From Streptomyces sp. LaPpAH-108 (lineage in GTDB: Bacteria; Actinomycetota; Actinomycetes; Streptomycetales; Streptomycetaceae): 64,000 nt of DNA. Made by a program: the position numbers and the translations under genes. How positions within the stretch are numbered: the first letter of the stretch is position 1; each line of letters opens with the position of its first letter. Of the stretch, positions 32,270-40,273 are shown one piece after another. The stretch is from NCBI RefSeq assembly GCF_000373625.1, contig NZ_KB891996.1, positions 434,001 to 498,000 of the forward strand, in the 5' to 3' direction. Under the pieces are notes generated by a model. It worked only from the letters and a program-made list of their open reading frames with translations, did no database searches and was not told the DNA's origin.

Positions 32270-33115
32270 TTACTTGGCCGCGCCCAGCTCGATCGGGACG
32301 CCGACCAGCGAGCCGTACTCGGTCCAGGAGCCGTCGTAGTTCTTGACGTTCTCCACGCCAAGGAGCTCGTGCAGCACGAACCAGGTCAGGGCCGAGCGCT
32401 CACCGATGCGGCAGTAGGCGATGGTGTCCTTGGCGAGGTCCACGTCCTCGGCCGCGTACAGCTCCTTCAGTTCCTCGTCGGACTTGAAGGTGCCGTCGTC
32501 GTTGGCGTTCTTGGACCACGGGATGTTGCGGGCGCTGGGCACGTGGCCCGGGCGCTGCGACTGCTCCTGCGGCAGGTGGGCCGGGGCGAGCAGCTTGCCG
32601 GAGAACTCGTCGGGCGAGCGCACGTCGACCAGGTTCTGCGCGCCGATGGCCGCCACCACGTCGTCGCGGAAGGCGCGCAGCGCGAGGTTCTGCGGCTTGG
32701 CCGTGTACTCCGTCTTGGCGCGCTCGGGCACCTCGTCACCGGCGACCAGCTCGCGGGCGTCCAGCTCCCACTTCTTGCGGCCACCGTCGAGCAGCTTGAC
32801 GTTCTCGTGGCCGTAGAGCTTGAAGTACCAGTACGCGTACGAGGCGAACCAGTTGTTGTTGCCGCCGTAGAGGATCACCGTGGTGTCGTTGGCGATGCCC
32901 TTGTCCGACAGCAGCCTCTCGAAGCCCTCCTGGTCGATGAAGTCGCGGCGGACCGGGTCCTGGAGGTCCTTGGTCCAGTCGATGCGGATCGCGTTCTTGA
33001 TGTGGTTCTTGTCGTACGCGGACGTGTCCTCGTCCACCTCGACGATGGCGATGGCGGGGTCGTCCAGGTGCTCCTGCACCCAGTCGGCGTCGACCAGTAC
33101 GTCGCTGCGGCTCAT
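32270..33115 (-). CDS. sseA: Thiosulfate sulfurtransferase (rhodanese)
   Basis: A 281-residue enzyme with two rhodanese domains. The catalytic loop is CRIGERS with Cys235 in the second domain; the first domain lacks a Cys (LYGGNNNW). It transfers sulfane sulfur from thiosulfate to cyanide or thiol acceptors. It is close to mycobacterial CysA2/SseC-type genes and is followed by DUF1416, as expected. The start has a GGAGGAG ribosome site. A Cys-containing leader peptide lies 129 bases upstream. Symbol by family; cysA is also used. Confidence 0.94.
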   Translation of the reverse strand: MSRSDVLVDADWVQEHLDDPAIAIVEVDEDTSAYDKNHIKNAIRIDWTKDLQDPVRRDFIDQEGFERLLSDKGIANDTTVILYGGNNNWFASYAYWYFKLYGHENVKLLDGGRKKWELDARELVAGDEVPERAKTEYTAKPQNLALRAFRDDVVAAIGAQNLVDVRSPDEFSGKLLAPAHLPQEQSQRPGHVPSARNIPWSKNANDDGTFKSDEELKELYAAEDVDLAKDTIAYCRIGERSALTWFVLHELLGVENVKNYDGSWTEYGSLVGVPIELGAAK

Positions 33116-33244
33116 GCTCTTTCTCCTCCGGGGCAGTCACGGTGGGCGTGCGGTGGGAAGGGTGCGCGCGCACGGGGGTGCGACGGCGCACGGGTGCCCT
33201 ACCAGCAGGGCGGCCGAGAGATGCGGAAGCGCGCGGACTTCCGC

Positions 33245-33325
33245 TCAGAAGGGGCGACAGAGCATGGCGGCAACGCGGCACAGGTCAACTGCCCGCCGCT
33301 TGGTGAGATCCGCCTGTCGCTTCAT
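33245..33325 (-). CDS. Cys-containing leader peptide upstream of the rhodanese gene
   Basis: A 26-residue peptide, MKRQADLTKRRAV then DLCRVAAMLCRPF, ending 129 bases before the sulfurtransferase start. The ATG lies exactly 7 bases behind TACGAT (33333-33338), so it is leaderless. The DLCRVA core matches the actinobacterial Cys-rich leader peptides found upstream of sulfur genes (Ms5788A type, from memory). Slow translation of its Cys codons at low cysteine would change expression of the downstream sulfur operon. Confidence 0.8.
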   Translation of the reverse strand: MKRQADLTKRRAVDLCRVAAMLCRPF

Positions 33326-33577
33326 GCAGTCGATCGTAAGGAGGTCCGGGCGGGCATGTCACCGCCGTGTCGGATGATGAGACACGATCGTCCGCATGCC
33401 GGAAGCGTGGAGGCCCTGTGAAACGCCTGGCGTCCGCTGTGGCCCGGTTCTGGGTACGCGGACGCGCGACGACGTTCGTCATATCTACGGTACGGACGGC
33501 GGCGTCTCGCCTGTCGGACAGCGCACCGGTCCCGCCGGGGGCTTCCTACCCAGGCCCCCGTTTCCCTATCCGGCCCT
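33326..33577. other. Intergenic region upstream of the leader peptide
   Basis: About 250 bases between the leader peptide start and the 3' end of the DUF2993 gene. A plus-strand frame from GTG 33418 (GGAGG site) to 33594 could encode 58 residues (MKRLASAVARFWVRGRATT...), but it runs into the opposite gene and looks non-coding in its second half. Confidence 0.4.
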
Positions 33578-34318
33578 TTATCCGGCCAGCTTGAGGTCGG
33601 TGCCCTTCACGGTGATCCGGAGGCCGTCCGGGGTGGCCCGCACCTGGTCCAGCTCGATCCCGCCGGGCAGCTGGTCCAGGGCCTGCTGGAAGTCGGTGAT
33701 CTGCCGCAGCGTGCCGTCGGCCAGGTTGGCGCCCGCTATGGCCGGGAGCGAGTCCGCGTGCAGCGAGACCTTGCCGCTCTTGACGTCGACCGAGCTGAGC
33801 ACCGAGAGGGTCGGGTGGACGCCGAGCGCCGGGACGCCGACCTTCACCTTCACCTTGACCTTGCCGTCACCGCCGTCACCGAGGCCGGTGATCTGGGCGG
33901 TGACCCCGGGCGCCACCTCGGTCGGCTCGGTCTTGGCGGCCTTCATGAGCTGGTCGTAGGCGATGGTCGCGGAGCCGGTGCCGGTCGCGGCGGTGGCCGA
34001 GGAGTAGTCGCCGGAGAACGTGACGTCCTTCAGGTGCGCCTTGAGGTCGTCGATACGGATCGTGCCGCCCTGGCCGCCGGTGGACACCGGGTAGGAGGCG
34101 ATGCCCAGCTCCACGTCGTCCAGCGAGCCCCCGGCCAGCTGGGTCAGGAAGGGGAAGCCGTTGATGTCCACGTCCGGGGTGGACGCCAGGTTCTCGCGCG
34201 CCTTCACCCGGTCCGCGACCTCACCCTCGGCGAAGTGCACCGCCACTCGGTCCGCGATCACGAACAGCCCGCCCAGAATCACGACGAGAACGACGATTAT
34301 TCGCAGGGCACGCATCAT
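33578..34318 (-). CDS. DUF2993 (LmeA-like) envelope protein
   Basis: A 246-residue protein with an N-terminal membrane anchor or uncleaved signal (MMRALRIIVVLVVILGGLFVIADRVAVHFAEGEVADRV) and the DUF2993 beta-rich tubular domain (VDINGFPFLTQLAGGSLDDVELG, IRIDDLKAHLKDVTFSGD). LmeA homologues act in mannan/lipid metabolism of the mycobacterial envelope; in Streptomyces the role is unknown but exported lipid binding is likely. The two consecutive ATG codons share a GGGGAA site. Confidence 0.88.
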   Translation of the reverse strand: MMRALRIIVVLVVILGGLFVIADRVAVHFAEGEVADRVKARENLASTPDVDINGFPFLTQLAGGSLDDVELGIASYPVSTGGQGGTIRIDDLKAHLKDVTFSGDYSSATAATGTGSATIAYDQLMKAAKTEPTEVAPGVTAQITGLGDGGDGKVKVKVKVGVPALGVHPTLSVLSSVDVKSGKVSLHADSLPAIAGANLADGTLRQITDFQQALDQLPGGIELDQVRATPDGLRITVKGTDLKLAG

Positions 34319-34684
34319 TTCCCCAGGGGTCGGCGAACGGCTTCCGGCGCCGACACCGTAGCTCGCGCGGCCCCGCCCCAGGCGCATTGTGGATCACCTG
34401 TGACAGGGCCGCGCGAGAGTGCGGCTTTTCGCGTAGTTCCCGCCCTCCTTTTTCGGAAACCCGGTCTGGAAATCGCCGTAGGACATACGGCGAGAGGAGC
34501 CTGATCGCCTTCCGGGTCCGCCGCCGAGGAACGCCACCCACCGCCCTGACCTGGTCACACCCGGTGTACGGCAAAGGCGCCACCGTCCGTTCTCGGCCGC
34601 CGAAGGGCTGGAAAACGTCGCGTCGTCCGGCGGTCGCATGGGGAGATTGCAGCAGTTGTCGGTATGCGGTGATCAAGGAGCGAC
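34319..34684. other. Intergenic region with a perfect dyad
   Basis: 366 bases between divergent genes. At 34474-34492 lies CGCCGTA-GGACA-TACGGCG, a perfect 7-bp inverted repeat that could be an operator or hairpin. A frame at 34387-34740 lacks a ribosome site and coding character. Confidence 0.55.
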
Positions 34685-35596
34685 GTGCGGTGGAGACGGG
34701 CATTCGGCGAGGCACTGAGCGAACTGGAGGAGACGCGTAAAAAGCTCGAAAGCATCGAGGACCCGCGCATCGGGTTGTCGGCGCTGCGCGGTGAGATCGC
34801 GCGGAGCCGGGTGGAGATACAGCAGTGCGTCCGGGACGGCGTCACCGGGATACGCGAGGAGACCGGCGAGCTGCGCCGGGGCCAGGACCGCGGGGCCGGT
34901 GAACTCGGCGACGCCCTGAGCGAGATACGGGACGTGCTCACCCGCCTGGAGACCCTGCGGGCCACCGCGCCGCCCGAGGAGAACGGCCCGGAGGCGGGGG
35001 CGGAGCCGGACGAGCCCGGCACCGGCGAACCCGGTACCGACGCGCCCCGTGCCGACCAACCCCCTGCCGACGAGCCCGGCGCCGACCCGCAGGAAGAGCA
35101 CCAGGAAGAGCACATGGAGAACACGGAGCCCGGTCCGCGCCCCGGAGCCGACCTCAAGAGCGCCATCGAGGCGGCCTACCGGGGCGAGGAGAGCCCCGCG
35201 CGGGACGCCTCCGCCGCACCGCCCGAGGACCCGCAGGTCGCCCACGGGGTCCTGCTGCTGAAGGCCGCCGGAGTGGCCTCGGCCGAGCTGATCGCGCACC
35301 GGGACACCTGGGAGTGGCTGATCACCCTCGCGGTCCGGCACGGGCACTTCCGTGTCCCGCCCGCCGTCGAGGCCATCCACGGCGGCCAGGTGCGCACCGT
35401 CCTGTCGGGACGCTCGCTCATCGCCCTGCTGATCGAGCTGTGGAACGTCCGCACCACCGAGCCGGTGGGCGCCGAGTGGGCGCTGGCCACGACCGCGTAT
35501 CACCGCGTCGCGGCCGACCTCGGGCGGTCCGTCGTCAGGGGCGGCACGATCCGCATCGTCCTGGACGACGGCCTCCCGCCGGATGCGGACGGCTGA
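34685..35596 (+). CDS. Conserved hypothetical with coiled coil and C-terminal domain
   Basis: A 303-residue protein starting at GTG behind AAGGAG. Residues 1-80 form a charged coiled coil (ELEETRKKLESIEDPRIGLSALRGEIARSRVEIQQ). An acidic Pro/Glu/Asp linker (about 95-150) follows, then a compact alpha/beta domain (AHGVLLLKAAGVASAELIAHRDTWEWLITLAVRHGHFRVPP ... SGRSLIALLIELWNV). I recognise no family. It looks like a cytosolic scaffold. A strong terminator shared with the convergent gene follows. Confidence 0.75.
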   Translation: MRWRRAFGEALSELEETRKKLESIEDPRIGLSALRGEIARSRVEIQQCVRDGVTGIREETGELRRGQDRGAGELGDALSEIRDVLTRLETLRATAPPEENGPEAGAEPDEPGTGEPGTDAPRADQPPADEPGADPQEEHQEEHMENTEPGPRPGADLKSAIEAAYRGEESPARDASAAPPEDPQVAHGVLLLKAAGVASAELIAHRDTWEWLITLAVRHGHFRVPPAVEAIHGGQVRTVLSGRSLIALLIELWNVRTTEPVGAEWALATTAYHRVAADLGRSVVRGGTIRIVLDDGLPPDADG

Positions 35597-35616
35597 CCCT
35601 CACCGGGTCAGGGAGG

Positions 35617-35644
35617 GTCCTGGGCGGCACCGGCCGCCCAGGAC
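35617..35644. terminator. Bidirectional terminator
   Basis: A perfect 12-bp stem GTCCTGGGCGGC / GCCGCCCAGGAC with an ACCG loop, inside an outer repeat GGCTGACC ... GGTCAGCC. It lies between two convergent genes. Confidence 0.85.
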
Positions 35645-35649
35645 GCCGG

Positions 35650-36801
35650 TCAGCCCAGCGCGCGCCCGAGCACCCAGACCACCGGTCCGGCCGCCGCGAG
35701 CGGCAGGGAGACGCCCGCCGTGAAGTGGACGAAGCGGGAGGGGTAGTCGTAGCTGGCCGCGCGGTGGCCGATCAGGCCGCAGACGGCGGCAGCGGCGCCG
35801 AGGAGGGCGCCGTCGGTGCCGAGGCCGTTCATGCCGCCGACGGCGAATCCCGCGCCCGCGGCGGCGAGCAGGGAGAGCACCACGGAGAGCGGGGTGGGCA
35901 GCGGCAGCGCGCGCACCACGGCGGCGACCGCGACGGCCGCCGCGCCGACCGAGACCGCGTCGGCGGTGGCGCCCAGATAGCCGGTGGCGAGGATGGCGAG
36001 GGCCGAGGAGGCCACGGTCGCCATCAGGCCGTACATCCGCTCGTCCGGCGAGGCGTGCGAGCGCAGCTGGAGGACCAGCGAGAGCACGACCCAGACGGCG
36101 AGCGGGCCGAGGATCGCGGCGGGGGCGTGGTCACGCCCGGCCGCCAGCACCGCCACGTCCGCGACGAGGCCGCCGAGGAAGGCCAGCGCGATGCCCTGCC
36201 GGGCGGGCCACATGCCGTTGAGCCGGAACCAGCCCGCCGCCGTCACCGCCTGGAGCACCACGAGCGGCACGACCAGGGCGTACGACCCGAGCGGCGCCGC
36301 GACCGCGAGCAGCGCCCCGAGCACGGCGGTGAGCAGCGCGGGCTGCATCCCGGGCTCGATGATCGGGGAGCGGCCCTCCAGGCGGGCCCGCTGGGCGTCG
36401 GTGATGCGGGCGTTCCCGGCGAGGGTCGCGGGGCCGTAACCGGGGCCTGCGGCGGCCTCGGGGGCGGCGGCCTGAGGGGCCTGCGGGGCCGGTGCGGCCT
36501 GCTGCGGCTCGGGCACCGGCTGGGGGCGCACCCCGGTCGCCATCGGCTGGTACGGCTGCTGGGGCGCCTGCGGGTACGGCTGCTGGGGATACGCCTGCTG
36601 CGGCGCGGGCTCGTACGCCTGGTACGGCTGCTGCGGGTGGGGCTGCTGGTGCGGCTGCTGCGGATACCCCGCCCCGGCCGCCCCGCCCGTCCCCGTCCCC
36701 GGGAGCTGCGCGTGGTTCTGGGTGTCCCAGGTGTGCCCCTCCCACTGCTGGGTCCGCTCGGGGTCGTACCCGGTGTAGGGCTCGTACTGATCGCTGCTCA
36801 A
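35650..36801 (-). CDS. Multi-pass membrane protein with a Pro/Gln/Tyr-rich N-terminus
   Basis: A 383-residue protein. The first 130 residues are disordered and low-complexity (repeats of QQPYPQ and QQPHPQ type, Pro/Gln/Tyr/Ala), cytoplasmic. Residues about 160-383 contain roughly 8-9 hydrophobic helices (ALLTAVLGALLAVAAPLGSY and onward). The TTG start follows an AGGAGG site, only 5 bases downstream of the MoaD-like stop. No transporter motif is visible; function unknown. The N-terminal repeats may mediate clustering at the membrane (inference). Confidence 0.8.
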   Translation of the reverse strand: MSSDQYEPYTGYDPERTQQWEGHTWDTQNHAQLPGTGTGGAAGAGYPQQPHQQPHPQQPYQAYEPAPQQAYPQQPYPQAPQQPYQPMATGVRPQPVPEPQQAAPAPQAPQAAAPEAAAGPGYGPATLAGNARITDAQRARLEGRSPIIEPGMQPALLTAVLGALLAVAAPLGSYALVVPLVVLQAVTAAGWFRLNGMWPARQGIALAFLGGLVADVAVLAAGRDHAPAAILGPLAVWVVLSLVLQLRSHASPDERMYGLMATVASSALAILATGYLGATADAVSVGAAAVAVAAVVRALPLPTPLSVVLSLLAAAGAGFAVGGMNGLGTDGALLGAAAAVCGLIGHRAASYDYPSRFVHFTAGVSLPLAAAGPVVWVLGRALG

Positions 36802-36805
36802 CGCC

Positions 36806-37060
36806 TCATCCTCCTGCGAACGGCGGGAGCACTTCGACCGTGCCGCCCTCGGCCAGCCGTACCGTCTCATGCGCGCGTGTCCCGACGGGAGCGCCGTCGA
36901 CGAGGAAGGCGCACCGGCGCAGTACGGTCGCCAGCTCGCCGGGGTGGCGCGCGCGCACGGCGGTCAGCGCCTCGGCGAGGGTGGCCGCGTCGTACGGCTC
37001 GTCGGCGACGCCTGCCGCGGCCTTGGCCGCCGCCCAGTAGCGCACCGTGACCTTGGGCAT
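36806..37060 (-). CDS. MoaD/ThiS family sulfur-carrier protein
   Basis: An 84-residue ubiquitin-like protein ending in the essential Gly-Gly (VEVLPPFAGG), which can be adenylated and turned into a thiocarboxylate by a MoeB-like enzyme. The beta-grasp core is evident (VTVRYWAAAKAAAGVADE, AFLVDGAPVGTRAHETVRLAEGGTVEVLPP). It could serve molybdopterin or another sulfur pathway. No moaE or moeB is adjacent; the next gene downstream encodes a membrane protein. Confidence 0.9.
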   Translation of the reverse strand: MPKVTVRYWAAAKAAAGVADEPYDAATLAEALTAVRARHPGELATVLRRCAFLVDGAPVGTRAHETVRLAEGGTVEVLPPFAGG

Positions 37061-37114
37061 CTCGTTCCTCGATCGACGGTCAGGAAAGAAAAAATCAAGA
37101 CGGTGATGCTCAGG

Positions 37115-37984
37115 CTAGTGCGTCCGGGCGCGGACCCACTCCCCGATCCGGGCCAGCAGGGCGTCGTCCGCCGCGTGTTCGGCGTGGCCCATGCCCGGCT
37201 CCAGCCAGAGTTCGCCGTGGTCACCGGCCGCCTCGGCGAGCATCCGGGGGTGGTCGAGCGGGAAGTAGGCGTCGCTGTCGCCGTGCACGACCAGCAGCGG
37301 GACGGGGGCGATCCGGCCGGCGGCCTCGACCGGGGAGAGCGGGACGGGGCTCCAGTCGCGGTGGTGGATACGGGTGTGGAAGCCGTAGCGGCCGACCAGG
37401 CGGCCGGTGGGCCGGGTGACCAGCCAGTGCAGGCGGCGCATGGGGGCGGTGCCCCGGTAGTACCAGCGGGCGGGCGCGCTGACCGAGACCACCGCGTCCA
37501 CCGTGCCGGGGTGCAGGGCGGCGTGCCGCAGGACCACGGAGCCGCCCATGGAGAAGCCGACGCTCACCACGCGCGCGTGCCCGAAGCCGCGCGCCCACGC
37601 CACGGCCGCCGCGAGGTCCAGGACCTCCTTGTCGCCGACGGTGGAGCGGCCCCCGGAGGCGCCGTGTCCCCGGAAGGAGAAGGTGACGACCGCGCCGTAC
37701 GCGGCGAGCGCCCGCGCGATCCGGCGCACGTGGGGGCGCTCCGCGTCGCCGGTGAAGCCGTGGGCGACGACGAAGACGGTGTCCGTGGCGTCGCGCCCGG
37801 CGGATTCCGTCGCCGATCCGCCGTCCGAAGGCATTTCGTATACAGCCGCACCCAGTTCGTATACGGAATCGATCGGAATTCCGTCGTCCGTGCGCAGAAA
37901 CGTCCGGATAGGGGCGCGTCCGCCCGTCTCGGAATTCGGACGAACGGTGGAACGTGCCGCATGACCTGCCGGACGGTTGCTCAT
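37115..37984 (-). CDS. Alpha/beta hydrolase (esterase/lipase)
   Basis: A 289-residue hydrolase with HGFTGD oxyanion region, GFSMGGSVVLRHA nucleophile elbow (Ser), a C-terminal Asp in LLVVHGDSDAYFP and His in GMGHAEHA, a full triad. The first 70 residues (SNRPAGHAARSTVRPNSETGG...) are hydrophilic and poorly conserved. The ATG at 37984 faces glnR; about 170 bases lie between the divergent starts. The substrate is unknown. Confidence 0.9.
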   Translation of the reverse strand: MSNRPAGHAARSTVRPNSETGGRAPIRTFLRTDDGIPIDSVYELGAAVYEMPSDGGSATESAGRDATDTVFVVAHGFTGDAERPHVRRIARALAAYGAVVTFSFRGHGASGGRSTVGDKEVLDLAAAVAWARGFGHARVVSVGFSMGGSVVLRHAALHPGTVDAVVSVSAPARWYYRGTAPMRRLHWLVTRPTGRLVGRYGFHTRIHHRDWSPVPLSPVEAAGRIAPVPLLVVHGDSDAYFPLDHPRMLAEAAGDHGELWLEPGMGHAEHAADDALLARIGEWVRARTH

Positions 37985-38155
37985 GTGGGCTATTCTGCTG
38001 GGCAGAGGACTCGGGCAGCGCAGCCCCCGGGTCCTTTTGTGCTTTCGGTAGCGTTGTATACGAAGCGGGAGACCGCCGGGTGTACGGGGCCCCGGGATCG
38101 CAGAGCAGTGCCGCACCGCACACGTCCTCGCAGGGACCGAGGAGGAACCAGACGT

Positions 38156-38938
38156 ATGAGTTCTCTGCTGCTCCTGACCAACGCCCTCCAGCCGTCGACG
38201 GAGGTGCTTCCCGCCCTCGGCCTGCTGCTGCACAACGTGCGCGTGGCCCCGGCGGAGGGACCGGCCCTGGTCGACACGCCGGGCGCCGACGTCATCCTCG
38301 TCGACGGGCGCCGCGATCTGCCCCAGGTGCGCAGCCTCTGTCAGCTGCTGCGCTCCACCGGGCCCGGCTGTCCGCTCGTCCTGGTCGTCACCGAGGGCGG
38401 CCTCGCGGCCGTCACCGCCGACTGGGGCATCGACGACGTGCTGCTCGACACGGCGGGGCCCGCCGAGGTCGAGGCCCGCATCCGGCTCGCCATGGGCCGC
38501 CAGCAGCTCGTCCACGACGACTCCCCCATGGAGATCCGCAACGGCGACCTCTCCGTGGACGAGGCCACCTACTCCGCCAAGCTCAAGGGCCGGGTCCTGG
38601 ACCTGACCTTCAAGGAGTTCGAACTCCTCAAGTACCTCGCACAGCACCCGGGCCGCGTCTTCACCCGCGCCCAGCTGCTCCAGGAGGTCTGGGGCTACGA
38701 CTACTTCGGCGGCACCCGCACCGTGGACGTACACGTACGCCGCCTGCGGGCCAAGCTCGGCGTCGAACACGAGTCCCTGATCGGCACCGTACGCAACGTC
38801 GGCTACCGCTTCGTCACCCCAGAAAAGGGCGACCGCACCCCCGAAGAAGCCAAGACCAAACGAGAACACCCCAAGACAGCCGCCCCGGACACCACCGCCC
38901 CCACACACGAGGGCACGGAAATCACAGCCGAGGCGTAA
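38156..38938 (+). CDS. glnR: Global nitrogen regulator GlnR
   Basis: A 260-residue OmpR-type regulator. The N-terminal receiver (SSLLLLTNALQPSTEVLPALGLLLHNV, DVILVDGRRDLPQV) is the atypical GlnR form: it lacks the full acidic phosphorylation pocket and works as a dimer. The C-terminal winged helix (LDLTFKEFELLKYLAQHPGRVFTRAQLLQEVWGYDYFGGTRTVDVHVRRLRAKLG) is complete. It controls glnA, amtB, nir and ure genes. An AGGAGG site precedes the ATG. The C-terminal 30 residues are divergent, low-complexity and copied downstream. Confidence 0.96.
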   Translation: MSSLLLLTNALQPSTEVLPALGLLLHNVRVAPAEGPALVDTPGADVILVDGRRDLPQVRSLCQLLRSTGPGCPLVLVVTEGGLAAVTADWGIDDVLLDTAGPAEVEARIRLAMGRQQLVHDDSPMEIRNGDLSVDEATYSAKLKGRVLDLTFKEFELLKYLAQHPGRVFTRAQLLQEVWGYDYFGGTRTVDVHVRRLRAKLGVEHESLIGTVRNVGYRFVTPEKGDRTPEEAKTKREHPKTAAPDTTAPTHEGTEITAEA

Positions 38939-39425
38939 GACCTCCGGCCGAGGCGGGAGACCGCGCACCGATGGGGTGAGCCCGCACGCCGAGGGGCGAT
39001 CCCACCCGCCGGGGGGATCCGTCCGCCGCCGAGGGATGAAGGCCGCGCGCCGAGGGCGAGCCTGCCGCCGAGGAGTGAGCCCACCCGCCGACAGGCGAAG
39101 CCGCCCGCCGAAGCCTGTGCCCGCCCGCCGGGGCCGGGGACAGCCCGCACGCCGACGGGTGGACCAGTGCGGGATGCCGCGCGCCGGTCCCGATGTCGGG
39201 CCGCGCGCCGAGGCAGAGGCCACGCGCCAAGGCAGGAAGCCACACACCGACAAGGTGAGCCCGCCTGCCGAAGCCTGAGGCCGCACGCTGGGCGCCGGGA
39301 TCAGCCCGCACGCCAACGGGTAGACCGACGCGTGATGCGGGCGCCAGTCCCGGTGTCGGGCCGCGCACCGACGCAGGGGCCGCACGCCGACAGGGTGAGC
39401 CCGCCGCCGAGGGGCGAGCGGGGCA
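38841..39425. repeat. Repeat block A: glnR tail plus degenerate array
   Basis: Starts within glnR at the EEAK codons and continues 485 bases past its stop. The downstream part is built from degenerate units of the type CCGCACGCCGAGGGG, reading as GCCGAGG and GCCGACGG variants. The whole block is repeated as block B with an offset of 582-585 bases. Confidence 0.8.
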
Positions 39426-40250
39426 CCGAGGAGGCCAAGGCCAAGCGGGAGCGCGCCAAGACGGCCGCTGCGGACACCGCCGCCGCACGCAAGGAAGCGG
39501 AGATCACGGCCGAGGCGTAAGGCCTCCGGCCGAGGCGGGAGACCGCGCACCGATAGGGTGAGCCCGCACGCCGAGGGGCGATCCCACCCGCCGGGGGGGG
39601 ATCCGTCCGCCGCTGAGGGATGAAGGCCGCGCGCCGAGGGCGAGCCTGCCGCCGAGGAGTGAGCCCACCCGCCGACAGGCGAAGCCGCCCGCCGGAGCCT
39701 GAGGCCGCCCGCCGGGCGCTGGGATCAGCCCGCACGCCGACGGGTAGACCGGCGCGTGATGCGGGCGCCGGTCTCGATGTCGGGCCGCGCGCCGAGGCAG
39801 GGGCCGCGTGCCAAGGCAGGAAGCCGCACGCCGACAAGGTGAGCCACGCCGCCGGGGCCGGGGCAGCCCGTGCGTCGGCGGGTGGGCCGGTGCGGGATGC
39901 CGGGCGCCGGTCCCGGTGTCGGACCGCGCGCCGAGGTGGGAGGCCGCACGCCGCCGGGGGGGGTGAGCCCGCCGCCAAGGCCGGGGTTCGGCCCGCCGAG
40001 GCCGGGGGCAGCCCGTCAGGGCCCGGGGGCAGCCCGTCAGGGCCCGGGGGGCAGCCCGTGCGTCGGGGGGCCCGTGCGTCAAGGGGTGGGGCGGTGTGGG
40101 ATGTCGGGTGTTGGTTTCGGGCGGGGCGTGGTCCTTTGCGGGCTCGCGTATGCCGATGCATGAACCGGGGGTGCCCTGGGCAGAACCCCGGTGCGTTCGT
40201 CGTACCGTCCGGCACCGCTATCCAGCGCGTTCTCGCCCTGCCCAGGGCGG
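39426..40250. repeat. Repeat block B: second copy of the glnR tail plus array
   Basis: From 39426 it repeats the last 30 codons of glnR in frame with the same TAA (39518-39520), one codon shorter, and then the downstream sequence with high identity to about 39840, after which the array degenerates. There is no start codon, ribosome site or conserved protein. The rest to 40250 is non-coding, with inverted CCTGGGCAG (near 40175) and CTGCCCAGG (near 40237). Confidence 0.8.
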
Positions 40251-40261
40251 GTTGATCCGCG

Positions 40262-40273
40262 TAGACTCCGCGC
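40262..40273 (+). promoter_or_regulatory. Leaderless promoter of the LacI gene
   Basis: TAGACT plus 6 bases precedes the GTG start. A palindrome CGCCCTG-CC-CAGGGCG lies just upstream (near 40232-40247) and may be an operator. Confidence 0.5.

Noticed and set aside
33418..33594. A 58-residue plus-strand gene
   Set aside because: It has a GGAGG site, but the frame overlaps the opposite gene and the C-terminal half is Pro/Arg-rich shadow sequence.
34387..34740. A 117-codon plus-strand frame
   Set aside because: No ribosome site, rare-codon-like composition, and overlap with the well-supported start at 34685.
39167..39520. Frame ending with the second glnR tail as a separate gene
   Set aside because: The upstream part is array sequence; only the last 30 codons resemble a protein, and they are a duplicated tail.
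37115..39550. Extension of the alpha/beta hydrolase to 811 codons
   Set aside because: The extra part is antisense to glnR and through the degenerate array; the promoter and conserved N-terminus put the start at 37984.
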